Positions 1-7,803 are shown, counted from the stretch's first letter. The stretch: DNA of 10,448 nucleotides from Euperipatoides rowelli (GCA_003024985.2 PXIH01S0005306.1), one strand, 5' to 3'. Numbers and translations: made by a program. Notes: generated from the sequence alone by a model not told the origin.

Positions 1-235
1 TAAAATTTAAGCCCCGCCACCGAGAAGGCTAGACTCCCCATTTTAGTCCTTGAAGATGGATAAATAGGCCATTACTGCTTCTTAGTCTTGAATTATAACT
101 GTGAATTTCTGAAGTTGGAATCAGCATTCTAAATAAGAAATTTGGTTTCTTGTTATATAATAATTTTTTAATAAATATTGCTTTATTCTAGCCTACCTAT
201 TGCAAAGGAAAATCATTGTTGATATTAAGGGTAAC
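1..235. other. Unassigned left edge
   Basis: No coding frame, RNA gene or repeat is recognisable here. The first 60 bases are richer in G+C than the rest of the window. A TAGCCTA heptamer lies at 189-195. Part of the right side may belong to the degraded LINE that becomes recognisable from about 236. Confidence 0.5.
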
Positions 236-238
236 TAA

Positions 239-1155
239 CAAAACCTTTTAACATATCTACTGGACTCCCTCAAGGCAGTATACTTTCGGGTTTGCTTTTT
301 ACCATCTTCATTAACTCTCATTTAATCATCTATGCAGATGATATAAAAAATTTTAGAACTATTTCATCTGATTTGGTTTCTGTTACTTTATCAATTATCA
401 AGACATTGAAAGTCTTGATAATTGGTGTTATGAAAATAAATTAAAAATCAATCAAAATAAAACTAAACTCATTAGTCATTAGATACCATTCATCTCATTC
501 TCACTGCTCCTACAAATTAAATGATGTTCCTTTAAAGCAAGATAAGTTTATAAAAGACCTTGGAGTCTTCTTTGAAGAGAGACTCACTTTCTCTTCTCAT
601 ATTAAATACATTGTTATCAAGGCAAATAAATAAAACCTTTGGATTTTTGAAAAACTAAAATATATTAGTTTCTTCCTTTATGGCAATGTATGCTATATAC
701 TTTGCATACAGCCTATTTTCAATTATTGTCACTCCAGTATATCGATTTTGAATGATAATGACTTAAAGAAATTAGACATAAAATTTTTGGTTTCACTAAA
801 CAGATTTACGGTTTTTACAATTTTCCTTTTCATAAAAGAATTAGTTTTTTGCATGGTGTCATGTCTCCCTCTCAAAGATTTGTGAGGGGTGACATGATAT
901 TTATGTTTAAAATAGTAATAAAACAAAACGTTAACAATTCCTATTCCATTTCTGATAAATACACCAGATGTAATCATGCTTTTAAAATAGATCATAATTA
1001 TAAACGAGTGTAGTATTTTCAACAGAGATATTAATATGTGGAATAGTTTACCAAATACTTTGCTTGAACACATTACTTTTAATTCATTTAAATCTAGACT
1101 GGATGAGTTTCTCTTTACAAATGAATATTTGAAATCATTCCCTCTCAATTGTTGA
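239..1155 (+). pseudogene. Decayed LINE reverse transcriptase, C-terminal part
   Basis: This is the remnant of a LINE ORF2 reverse transcriptase, which copies element RNA at a nicked chromosomal target. Conceptual translation moves between two frames. STGLPQGSILSGLLF starts at 256 and the catalytic YADD box is at 331-342. A WCYENKLKINQNK block (about 411-479) sits in another frame and corresponds to the NKL..N.NK region after the active site. KDLGVFFEERLTFSSHI (about 555-606) follows, with a stop at 631-633. A FLHGVMSPSQRF...GDMIFMFK block starts near 831 and stops at 1011-1013. The C-terminus NRDINMWNSLPN...NSFKSRLDEFL spans 1021-1155. At least four frame changes plus internal stops show it is dead. 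The aspartates of YADD are still present. It is 5'-truncated relative to a normal ORF2 of roughly 900-1000 residues. Confidence 0.85.
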
Positions 1156-1329
1156 TTTCTCATCTTGTTTGTTGTATTTTATCTTTTATAATTATTGTTA
1201 ATCTTTATATTTGTATTGATTTTGTAATTATATTTTTCTATCACCTTTGTTAAATGTTTATTGTTCATTATTTGACATGCTCTACTATTTTGTATTCTCT
1301 TGTGCGCTAATCTTTGTTGTTCAAGTAAA

Positions 1330-1345
1330 AAGTCAATTTTGACTT
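1330..1345 (+). repeat. LINE 3'-terminal palindrome
   Basis: A perfect 7-bp hairpin (AAGTCAA / TTGACTT, 2-nt loop) sits about 15 bases before the AAAT-type tail. Short stem-loops near the 3' end are known in several LINE clades as recognition sites for the reverse transcriptase; that role here is inferred from position only. Confidence 0.5.
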
Positions 1346-1360
1346 ATACTTTGTCAAATT

Positions 1361-1375
1361 AAAATAAATAAATAA
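1361..1375 (+). repeat. (AAAT)n tail of the LINE
   Basis: A short AAAT/TAAA microsatellite directly after the LINE 3' hairpin. Tails of simple repeats instead of poly(A) are common in CR1-, L2- and Rex-like LINEs. It marks the 3' boundary of this copy. Confidence 0.65.
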
Positions 1376-2035
1376 GCAAACAAGTAGCCTACAGCTGAAT
1401 GTGATAAAGGATTGATCGAGCCGCTAACTCAAAAATTTATATATCAGGCTAAGATAACCCACTTCAACCAAACAAACCACCATTATGACATTTAAATTAT
1501 ATCAATGTTTGAAATAAAACTTTTAAGTCCTTGAACATTTGGCACTTGGTTTAAAATATACAGATTAATAATACTATTTCAAGTCATCAATCAAATAACC
1601 ACACTATGAAGCACTTGTCACCATTTTATTTTATCATATAATATCTTTAGTCATTTTAAAAAGTTCATAAGTTACACGAATTATAAAAATGAACTATTGA
1701 ATTTTGACATAAAAAACACCATCGAATCGAAGGAGGCATCTTGCATTTAAATTTACATGTTGATATATTCAAACAATCCCAGAGTTTTTGACTGATAAAC
1801 AGGGCATGGTATTGGTATTGGGAAGATCTACGGGAAATTCTGACAAATACATCCTTCCAAAAATCGAGTACTTTGAGATACATGAATTCACCTATCAACT
1901 TAAAATGATGAATGTTTGATAATAACATGATTTTGATATTATTAATGGTTTATGGATTCTAAATACAGAAATGGGCTAAGAGTTCAATAGCAATTTCCTA
2001 ATTAGCAGAATGTTTATAATAAATCCAATATTATA
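1376..2035. other. Unassigned AT-rich stretch
   Basis: No coding frame with recognisable similarity was found on either strand. An 87-codon open frame on the - strand (1665-1928) has no recognisable motif and low-complexity composition. A TAGCCTA heptamer occurs at 1385-1391. Confidence 0.5.
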
Positions 2036-2037
2036 AT

Positions 2038-2107
2038 CATTATTATTATTATTATAAAATAATAAGTTATAGTAGTAATAGTAATAATACTAACAGTAAT
2101 AGTAGTA
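2038..2107 (+). repeat. Degenerate ATT / TAG-TAA microsatellite, left flank of PLE pair
   Basis: An ATT run (about 2038-2056) is followed by interspersed TAG and TAA units up to about 2107, where the outer end of the - strand PLE copy begins. The TAG/TAA part has the same + strand sense as the microsatellite on the other side of the PLE pair (5346-5392), suggesting a shared target. Confidence 0.7.
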
Positions 2108-2184
2108 TGAAAGAATACTCACTATTTAATACATGAACATTTATTGAGAAAAGATGTGATAATTTAAGCAAACAAGTTGAATAA

Positions 2185-2228
2185 ACACAATTCGAGAATC
2201 TTTCTAGGGCTTAGACCCCATCATCAGG
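2185..2228 (-). ncRNA. Hammerhead-ribozyme-like core in PLE 3' UTR (degenerate)
   Basis: On the - strand, the conserved hammerhead core CTGATGA (2221-2227) is followed by a 5-bp stem II, TGGGG (2216-2220) with CCCTA (2205-2209) and a TCTAAG loop, then the second core GAAA (2201-2204). A short stem III candidate GATT-CTCG-AATT (2189-2200) follows. Hammerhead motifs are established in PLEs of many animals. In this register the U-H dinucleotide needed at the cleavage site is not present (G-T instead), so this copy is probably inactive. A chance match is possible but unlikely given the location in a PLE. Confidence 0.6.
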
Positions 2229-2236
2229 ATTTCACA

Positions 2237-2272
2237 ATTTTCTGAATTGCGTATTTCGCATTATTAGAAAAT
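2237..2272 (-). repeat. Nested hairpin next to the ribozyme-like core
   Basis: ATTTTCT (2237-2243) pairs with AGAAAAT (2266-2272). Inside, after a mismatched internal loop, TGCG (2248-2251) pairs with CGCA (2257-2260) around a 5-nt loop. In the sense of the element it lies just upstream of the CTGATGA core, so it may be part of a larger structured 3' end. Its function is unknown. Confidence 0.5.
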
Positions 2273-2484
2273 GATTAAAGAAAACTATAATTTTAAAAAA
2301 TAATTTGTGATTTGAAATTAACAAATTAATAAATCAAATGTAATTAAAATTAATTAAATAAATAAAATAAAATTCAATCAAAATGCTATATCTTTTTAAC
2401 CACATTGTTATGTCCTAGCCTACTTTTATCTAGATCAGTAAATCTGAAAATAATGCCGTGCCAGGATAATTATTAAGTGATGGT

Positions 2485-2760
2485 TTATGGGTAATTTGTT
2501 AGTAAATGTTCTAGATAAAGTCGTTTTTGAGAATGAAATATTTGCAATAATATGTTAAAGTTATTTTCATTAACTATGTGGCCTGAATCAAATAAATGTT
2601 TGAATATAAATGAATTCTTATCATGCTTTAGATGTTCGTTAATATGGGCACTCAGGGATCGAGAAGTTGTCCCATAATAATTATTATTACAATTACAAAC
2701 AAAGTTGTAAATTATAGATATTGGGTTTAAGTAGCCTATTGTGAATTTTTTTCTTTTTTC
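2485..2760 (-). pseudogene. GIY-YIG endonuclease domain remnant of PLE copy 1
   Basis: This is the C-terminal endonuclease module of a Penelope-like protein, which nicks the target DNA to prime reverse transcription. The - strand frame is open for 91 codons after a stop at 2761-2763 and shows IIYNFVCNCNNNYYGTTSRS, then INEHLKHD, and FKHLFDSGH. The YYGTTSR segment corresponds to the YIG part of the fold and NEH to the conserved helix region. Where the + strand copy has an arginine (ARINEH), this copy has histidine (AHINEH), consistent with loss of a key basic residue. After RLYLEHLL a small insertion relative to the other copy shifts the frame, and translation ends at 2485-2487 before the expected KPSL-type tail. 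No start codon is attached; it is the tail of a larger destroyed ORF. Confidence 0.8.
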
Positions 2761-3262
2761 TTAAAAAATTGAATTGTGGTGGAGGAATTAATATTAAAAA
2801 TTTTGTAATAAAAAAATGCTGCATGGGTTAAAAAGTATTTTTCAAAAATAGGTTTTATAACTTGATAATGTGTCAATTTTTATATTGGGATTTTTGAATT
2901 TAGATATAGTAGATTTATCATATTGAGTAATTATCTCAAATTGTACAGTTTTTAAGTAATGACAGTTAGAGAAATATGTATTTGTTGTGGGTTAATATGT
3001 AAGGGTGGTGCTTGGGGTGTTAGCTATTGGTTTAGGTATAATTTTATAACCATGATAAAGAAAGTACTATAAGTGGTTAAGATAAATCTATTAATATATT
3101 GGGCTGTAGTGTTGGTAATTAATTTGTTAATAAGTTGAAGAGGATCATTATTGAATTGATAGATTAATCTTATATTATTAAATTCAGTGATTAGAAGATG
3201 TTCATTAGAGCATGATGAAGTGCTTTAAAAATTTATTATTTAATGATATTAATTTTAGTTGA

Positions 3263-4384
3263 ATATGTATAAGAATAATAATTAAATATTTGGTAACTCA
3301 ATTTAAATCCAATACGCCTAATATTAAATCACCCCCATCAATACCAAATTATAATCGTGATAAACTTATTCAATCTGAGCTTAAAAATATTTCTAAAGTT
3401 TTAAATACTAATAATGCACTTATAATATTGGCTGACAAAACTAATGCACTTATTGCTATATCCAAAGTCATAAAACTTATGACTTTAACATTAAAATCCA
3501 ACCACTTTGCTGTCCAACCAAAAGATATGCACAAAACACTCTATAACAAATTCAAATTATTACTACATAATCTATTACAATTTAATACCATTGATTATCC
3601 AACTTACTTATCCCTTTACCCTAAACATAGTATACCTGGTCCAATTTACTGTAAGTTTAAGACACAAAAAATGAGGTTTTCACCCCTTGGTATCTACTTC
3701 TAATACATATTATGCTAAACAGCTAAGTGGTTGTTTAACCATCTATCTATGTATACTACAGTATATAATATAAAAAATTCTTACCAGCTCATCTCTGAAC
3801 TATCACAAGTTAAAATTCAACCTTCTAATGTCTTTATTTTATGAAACATTACATCTATGTACCCTTCAATTGATTTGAGTCATGTCTCTGATAGCATGAT
3901 TCAAAGATACAGAGTTGATCGTAACAATCTATAAATTCAAATTACCTCATTTACATAACCTTATATATGCTTGTACATACAAAATACCAAACATATTTAA
4001 TTAACAACCCTATGCACAGACCCAGGGTTTGGCTATGGGTTCTGCACTCAGTGGATTGTTTGCCGATATTGAGGTTGCTAACCTTGAAAATCAAGTTTTA
4101 CCCCAACCAAATATGATTACTGGACCCCTACCACATATCCTATTTTATTGATGCTTTGTGGATGATGTAATAGTGTTTTAACAATCATCAGACTTAATCC
4201 CTATTATCCTCAGCAAATTTAACCATTTATCTAAAAATATTCAATTTACAGTTGAACAGGAAACTGAACACTTTAAACTATCTAGATCTATGCATAATTA
4301 GATCCTAATCACCTAGAATATACCATTCACCGTAAACCTCAACAAAACGTAATTAAAATTAATTATCATTCTTCTTATACATAG
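3263..4384 (+). pseudogene. Broken Penelope-type reverse transcriptase
   Basis: This is the remnant of a PLE reverse transcriptase, related to telomerase RT. The open frame 3263-3703 carries LIILADKT, the counterpart of the PLE DKG motif with the glycine replaced by threonine. It then has an LLHNLLQFNTIDYPTYLSL region and a degraded PKIHK-like block (about 3637-3665). After stops at 3701-3703 and 3842-3844, motif A appears as NITSMYPSI (3845-3871). Motif B QGLAMGSALSGLFADIEVA (from 4023) is in another frame. Motif C FVDD (4155-4166) follows a stop at 4149-4151 and precedes another at 4179-4181. The segment KNIQFTVEQE and a DPNHLEYTIHRKP block (from 4301, back in the first frame) match the region after the active site in PLEs. 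Motif A lacks the usual first aspartate in this reading (N at that place), so it would be inactive even without the stops. The frame has no clear ATG; the first plausible codon is TTG at 3290. Confidence 0.85.
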
Positions 4385-5317
4385 TCAACTAAAATTAATA
4401 TAATTAAACAATAAATTTTTAAAGCACTTCATACATGCTCTAATGAACATCTACTGTAATTACTGAATTTAATAATATAAGATTAATCTATCAATTCAAT
4501 AATTATCCTCTTCAACTTAATAAATTAATTACCAACACTACAGCCCAATATATTAATAGATTTAGCTTAACCACTTACAGTACTTTCTTTATCATGGTTA
4601 TAAAATTATACCTAAACCAATAGCTGAACACCCCCAAGCACCACCCTTACATATTAACCCACAACAAAATACATATTTCTCTAAAGTTCTGTTATTACTT
4701 AAAAGTCCAATTTGAGATAATTACTCAATATGATAAATCTACTATATCTAAATTCAAAAATCCCAATAATCAATATATAAAAATTGACACATTATCCCAT
4801 TATAAAACATATTTTTGAAAAATACTTTTTTAACCCTTGCAGCATTTTTTATTAAAAAATTTTTAATATCATTAATTCCTCACCCACCACACACCACAAT
4901 TCAATTTTTTAAGAAAAAAGAAAAAAAGTTCACAGTAGGCTACCTAGACGCAAAATCTGTAATTTACAACTTTGTTTGTACTTGTAATAGTAATTATTAT
5001 GGGACAACTTCTCGATCCCTGATTGCCCGTATTAACGAACATCTAAAGCATGATAAGAATTCATTTATATTTAAACATTTATTTGATTCAGGCCACATAG
5101 TTAATGAAAATAACTTTAACATATTATTGCAAATATTTCATTCTCAAAAGTGACTTTATCTTGAACATTTACTAATTACCCATAAACCATCGCTAATAAT
5201 TATTCTGACACAGCATTATTTTCAGATTTACTGATCTAGATAAACGTAAGTTGGGACATAGCAATGTGGTTAAAAACATATAACATTTTGATTGACGAGT
5301 GAATATTCCTTCATATC
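3289..5317 (+). mobile_element. PLE copy 2, longer, + strand
   Basis: This copy holds the DKG-like region, RT motifs A, B and C, the linker and the GIY-YIG domain in the normal PLE order. It is probably also 5'-truncated, since only about 50 codons precede the DK motif. Its 3' untranslated region is largely missing: homology to copy 1 stops at about 5297, yet a block resembling the outer end of copy 1 follows immediately (about 5300-5318). The hammerhead-like core is therefore absent here. Confidence 0.8.
4815..5234 (+). pseudogene. GIY-YIG endonuclease domain of PLE copy 2
   Basis: This is the C-terminal GIY-YIG module of the PLE protein. The frame is open from about 4815 (a TTG codon, not an ATG) to a TGA at 5151-5153. 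It shows FFKKKEKKFTVGYLD, then VIYNFVCTCNSNYYGTTSR, SLIARINEHLKHD and FKHLFDSGH. The basic KKKEKK stretch just before the domain fits a DNA-binding linker. The Cys-x-Cys pair and two His resemble the conserved CC/HH positions of PLE endonucleases. At the TGA the inverted copy has CGA (Arg), so the stop is a single C-to-T change. After it the same frame continues LYLEHLLITHKPSL, the expected C-terminal block, to a second TGA at 5232-5234. Arg and Glu of the ARINEH block are intact. It is the best-preserved coding part of the window, but is cut off from the dead RT upstream. Confidence 0.85.
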
Positions 5318-5345
5318 CATATTTCTTATAAGAGTGGAAGTCTTC

Positions 5346-5392
5346 ATAGTAATAATAGTAATAGTAGTAGTAGTAATAATAATAATAATAAT
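5346..5392 (+). repeat. TAG/TAA microsatellite, right flank of PLE pair
   Basis: Interspersed TAG and TAA units end in a pure AAT run directly against the foldback element at 5393. On the - strand it would read as a run of tyrosine codons, which explains a meaningless poly-Tyr open frame there. Confidence 0.85.
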
Positions 5393-5842
5393 GAATCAAC
5401 TCCAGACTCAGTTTGCCGCACAAATTATAATTATTTATTATAAATTATTAGTGTCGATCGATTTCGTACCTGTGGTAGCCTACTTTTCAAGACATACAGA
5501 ATGAAATCTTGTCTAATGTAGTTTTTTCCTGTTGTATTAGAATAGATTCTATTGTTTATGTTTTTATATTATTAGTTTGGACAGTCAGAACTTACATATC
5601 ATTTTCATTTATGACATGCCCTGTACTGAAAACGATATGCAAGTTCTGACTGTCCAAACTAATAATATAAAAAGATTTACAATCAAATCTTTTCTAATAC
5701 AACAGGAAAAACCTATATTAAACAAGATTTCATTCTGTATGTCTTGAAAAGTACCACAGGTATGAATTCTATGGACAGTCGACACTATTAATTTATAATA
5801 AATAATATAATTTGTGCGACAAACTGAGTCTGGAGTTAATTC
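5393..5842. mobile_element. 450-bp foldback (long inverted repeat) element
   Basis: The left arm (5393-5606) and right arm (5628-5842) are reverse complements at roughly 88-90% identity by eye, with a 21-base unpaired centre (5607-5627). The outer ends read GAATCAACTCCAGACTCAG on the left and its near-complement on the right. No coding capacity is seen. The structure fits a foldback transposon or a palindromic MITE; no clear target-site duplication was found, although both flanks contain AAT repeats. A 5-base insertion and a separate 7-base length difference near 5455-5480 are the main differences between the arms. Confidence 0.85.
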
Positions 5843-5881
5843 AAATATTTTAAATTGCACTTGATGTTTAGTAGCTCATTC

Positions 5882-5926
<45 letters not shown>
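5882..5926 (+). repeat. (AAT)15 microsatellite
   Basis: Fifteen uninterrupted AAT units, 40 bases after the right end of the foldback. Its purity suggests it is young or polymorphic. Confidence 0.97.
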
Positions 5927-6070
5927 TAATATTGTACCTTATCATTTAATGTTATTTAGAGATATTTTGGTAGAATGAGATTAGTAGTTTACAGGCTAAT
6001 GAAAAAAAAACATACTAGTATTATTATTGTATTAAATTTATTGTTAACTAGAAAATATGTATAGCTTGAA

Positions 6071-6158
6071 TAACTGAATTTTTATTAACTTCTACTATGA
6101 ACAGATTAACTGAATTTTTATTAACTTCTACTATGAACAGATTAACTGAATTTTTATT
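6071..6158 (+). repeat. 36-bp tandem repeat, about 2.4 perfect copies
   Basis: Units start at 6071, 6107 and 6143 (TAACTGAATTTTTATT...), with no mismatch seen between copies. The period is a multiple of three, so a 65-codon - strand frame repeats a 12-residue block; this is a by-product rather than evidence for a protein. Confidence 0.95.
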
Positions 6159-6204
6159 GTTTGATATTTGGATATCGGTAGTCGAATGTAGATTTGTGGT
6201 ATGC

Positions 6205-6234
6205 ATTATCTGATTTATGATTATCTGATTTCTA
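6205..6234 (+). repeat. 15-bp tandem duplication (ATTATCTGATTT)
   Basis: Two adjacent units, 6205-6219 and 6220-6234, share ATTATCTGATTT and differ in the last bases. A similar TTATCTGATT word recurs near 6382. Confidence 0.7.
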
Positions 6235-7370
6235 TGTATAGACAATCTACATTTTCAATAATGTTAATCATTGATCAGTTTTTTTATGATGCTACCTAAG
6301 TTATGTCAATCCTATTACTAAAATAAAACTGAAAAAACAAAAAAGTAGGAAAAAAATAAAGATTTAAATCTATCAAAGTTTCTTTATCTGATTAACTGAC
6401 AAAATCAGACGTAGGATTTTTTTTTTTTGATGAAGCCATTAAGATACTATAAGCTTAACCTGTGAAGAAGAAAAATAATTTAATTGAAAACATGAAGGTT
6501 AAAATACCAAGTATCTGCTTCATCTTCAAATGGATAAACATAGGTGCGTTTTCTTTATGCATAAAGTCGTTTAATACATGGCACACACAAAAAAAGAAGA
6601 AAGAGTGAGATAAATTGGAAAATAACTGAAGATGAAATAATATTAATAGCAATAATAAAAATTAAAGTCTACAGATTAATATTTTAATACAGCAACATCT
6701 ATCTGTCAGCTGAGAGAAACCGGTGATGTTTTTTTATATTAATCAGTGATTATTTTGAACTTTTATTGTCATTTTTTTTCCTATTAATATTGTCTAGAAT
6801 TGAACTAAGTAAATAATTAAAAAAATGAGAGATTATGCTCATTAGGCTAATTCCATGTTAAGCTGACTACTAGGTCCCTCTATTTATATTTATCTACATC
6901 TATCTAAGCTAAAATTTAAATATTTTAAGATTTTATAAGAAAAATAGAAAGCCTGCCATAAAAGAACAGCTAGATGTTAGCGACTAAAGCATACAATAGT
7001 CAGTATGTGCCTATCCAAATATAAATAGACACTGCTGACACATTAAGGGTACCTACCGCTCCCCATACATGCCCCCCCCCTCTTTTCTGGCTAGACCACT
7101 GAACCTTTTCAATCAAGGTAATAATTGAGATTATAAATTAACATTTGCCTACTTATTTACCAAAGTATGCAGGATTATCATAATAATATAAAAAAAGTGC
7201 ATTTATTTTAACATTTTTGAATCATTTTAAACCAAGTTGTTAGCTATTAAAAATCAGATTTAAAAAAATTATACGTATAATTTTTAATTCTCAATTATGA
7301 ACTATTTAGTTGTTGTTCTAATTTTAAACTGGTGAATTTGGTCGTTTTTCTGGTCGTCATTCATTTCCCC
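6235..7370. other. Unassigned AT-rich stretch
   Basis: No recognisable coding sequence or transposon end was found. The stretch holds poly-T and poly-A runs, a C9 tract at 7072-7080, a perfect 22-bp palindrome at 7264-7285 and a TAGGCTA heptamer at 6843-6849. Short open frames on the - strand have low-complexity translations and were not accepted as genes. Confidence 0.5.
7264..7285. repeat. Perfect 22-bp AT-rich palindrome
   Basis: AAAAATTATAC followed immediately by its reverse complement, centred between 7274 and 7275. It could extrude as a cruciform or bind a dimeric protein; in such AT-rich DNA it may also be chance. Confidence 0.8.
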
Positions 7371-7488
7371 TTTGCCATTTTTGTGTACAAGCCAATGACG
7401 TAGACTTAGGCCCAGCATACTCCATTTTACCTGGTAAACACATGGTAAACATTTACATTTTTTATATTCTTTACATCTCCAGATAAAT

Positions 7489-7681
7489 ATGCCTATAAAG
7501 TATGTGGCTGTGGGATGTAGTAATAGTAAAAAATCAGAAGAATCTTCACTTACACAAATTTCCTAACGATGATACAATAAGAAATAATTGGATAAAAAAT
7601 ATTAAGAGTGCAACCTGGATTCTGACAAAATACAACTTCTTATGTTCAAAACACACTCTACAGAAAAATCAAAGTTCATAA
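7489..7681 (+). pseudogene. Frameshifted THAP zinc-finger domain
   Basis: THAP domains are C2CH zinc fingers that bind DNA, found in animal transcription factors and in P-element-type transposases. The first frame begins at ATG 7489, MPIKYVAVGCSNSKKSEESS, and stops at 7564-7566. The domain continues in another frame from about 7544 (LHLHKFPNDDTIRNNWIKNI, then ATWI...FLCSKH) to a stop at 7679-7681. Visible family features are the N-terminal MP, the GC.N segment with the second cysteine, the F-P pair, the invariant tryptophan (NNWIKNI) and the LCSKH pair providing the third cysteine and the histidine. About 43 residues separate the second and third cysteines, within the family range. The first cysteine is replaced (tyrosine at KYV, one base from Cys), and the AVPTIF-like end is not seen. 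It is a dead first exon or transposase fragment; which of the two is unknown. Confidence 0.75.
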
Positions 7682-7803
7682 TCGGATTCACTATGGGCAA
7701 AATTAGATGACATAAATTTAAACACAGATTGGATTAAAATTAATAAAGTTCTGAGACCAAACAGAAACATAAATAAACACTCGTAAGTGATGTTTGCATA
7801 ACA
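7667..7803 (+). repeat. Direct repeat, copy 1
   Basis: A 137-bp segment beginning AATCAAAGTTCATAATCGG reappears at 8132-8243. It overlaps the last codons of the THAP remnant and lies just before the left end of a MITE-like element. The copies are roughly 90% identical outside one deletion. Confidence 0.9.

Larger units (their letters stand above)
236..1375 (+). mobile_element. 5'-truncated LINE (non-LTR retrotransposon), 3' half
   Basis: This is the 3' half of a non-LTR retrotransposon. It runs from reverse transcriptase motif B through the C-terminal region into a 3' untranslated region, ending in a palindrome and an AAAT-type tail. The order of motifs (LPQGS, YADD, KDLGV, WNSLP, FKSRLD) is typical of the Jockey/CR1/Rex-like group; the exact clade is not assignable by eye. 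The 5' part (endonuclease, ORF1, fingers of the RT) is missing, which is the usual 5' truncation of LINE copies. No target-site duplication was identified with confidence. Confidence 0.85.
2106..3288 (-). mobile_element. PLE copy 1, 5'-truncated, inverted
   Basis: This copy reads on the - strand, starting near 3288 at a point equal to the post-active-site region of the reverse transcriptase in the + strand copy. It passes through a linker and the GIY-YIG domain (2485-2760) into a 3' untranslated region with a nested hairpin and a hammerhead-like core. The outer end block AGTGAGTATTCTTTCAT (reading on the - strand, about 2107-2123) precedes the microsatellite. It has the more complete 3' end of the two copies and lacks the whole catalytic RT core. 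Confidence 0.8.
2106..5317. mobile_element. Head-to-head Penelope-like element (PLE) pair
   Basis: Two copies of one GIY-YIG-bearing PLE are joined 5' end to 5' end. The - strand copy occupies about 2106-3288 and the + strand copy about 3289-5317, with essentially no spacer at the junction. The reverse complement of about 2368-3288 aligns with about 4350-5297 at roughly 90% identity by eye with small indels. Both 3' ends point outward. PLEs are known to occur with partial copies joined in direct or inverted orientation (pLTR arrangements), so the architecture fits the family. Both copies are inactivated by stops and frameshifts. Confidence 0.85.

Noticed and set aside
729-1163. 144-codon open frame on the - strand
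   Set aside because: It is antisense to the LINE coding remnant, which has several recognisable RT motifs on the + strand; the antisense product has no recognisable motif.
1665-1928. 87-codon open frame on the - strand
   Set aside because: No similarity, no context, and an ATTATT-type composition; expected by chance in AT-rich DNA of this length.
2038-2107. Idea that the TAG/TAA repeats are 3' tails added by the PLE
   Set aside because: The repeats have the same + strand sense on both sides although the copies are inverted, which fits a pre-existing target better.
5193-5423. Open frame with a poly-tyrosine run on the - strand and an overlapping + strand frame (5292-5504)
   Set aside because: The tyrosine run is the translated TAG/TAA microsatellite, and both frames cross the edge of the PLE and the foldback arm.
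5609-5860. 83-codon open frame on the - strand
   Set aside because: It lies wholly in the right arm of the foldback and its matching left arm is interrupted, so coding is unlikely.
6048-6245. 65-codon frame with a repeated 12-residue block
   Set aside because: The repetition comes from the 36-bp tandem repeat having a period divisible by three.
6455-6652. 65-codon - strand open frame with poly-F content
   Set aside because: Low-complexity translation of A-rich DNA and no motif.
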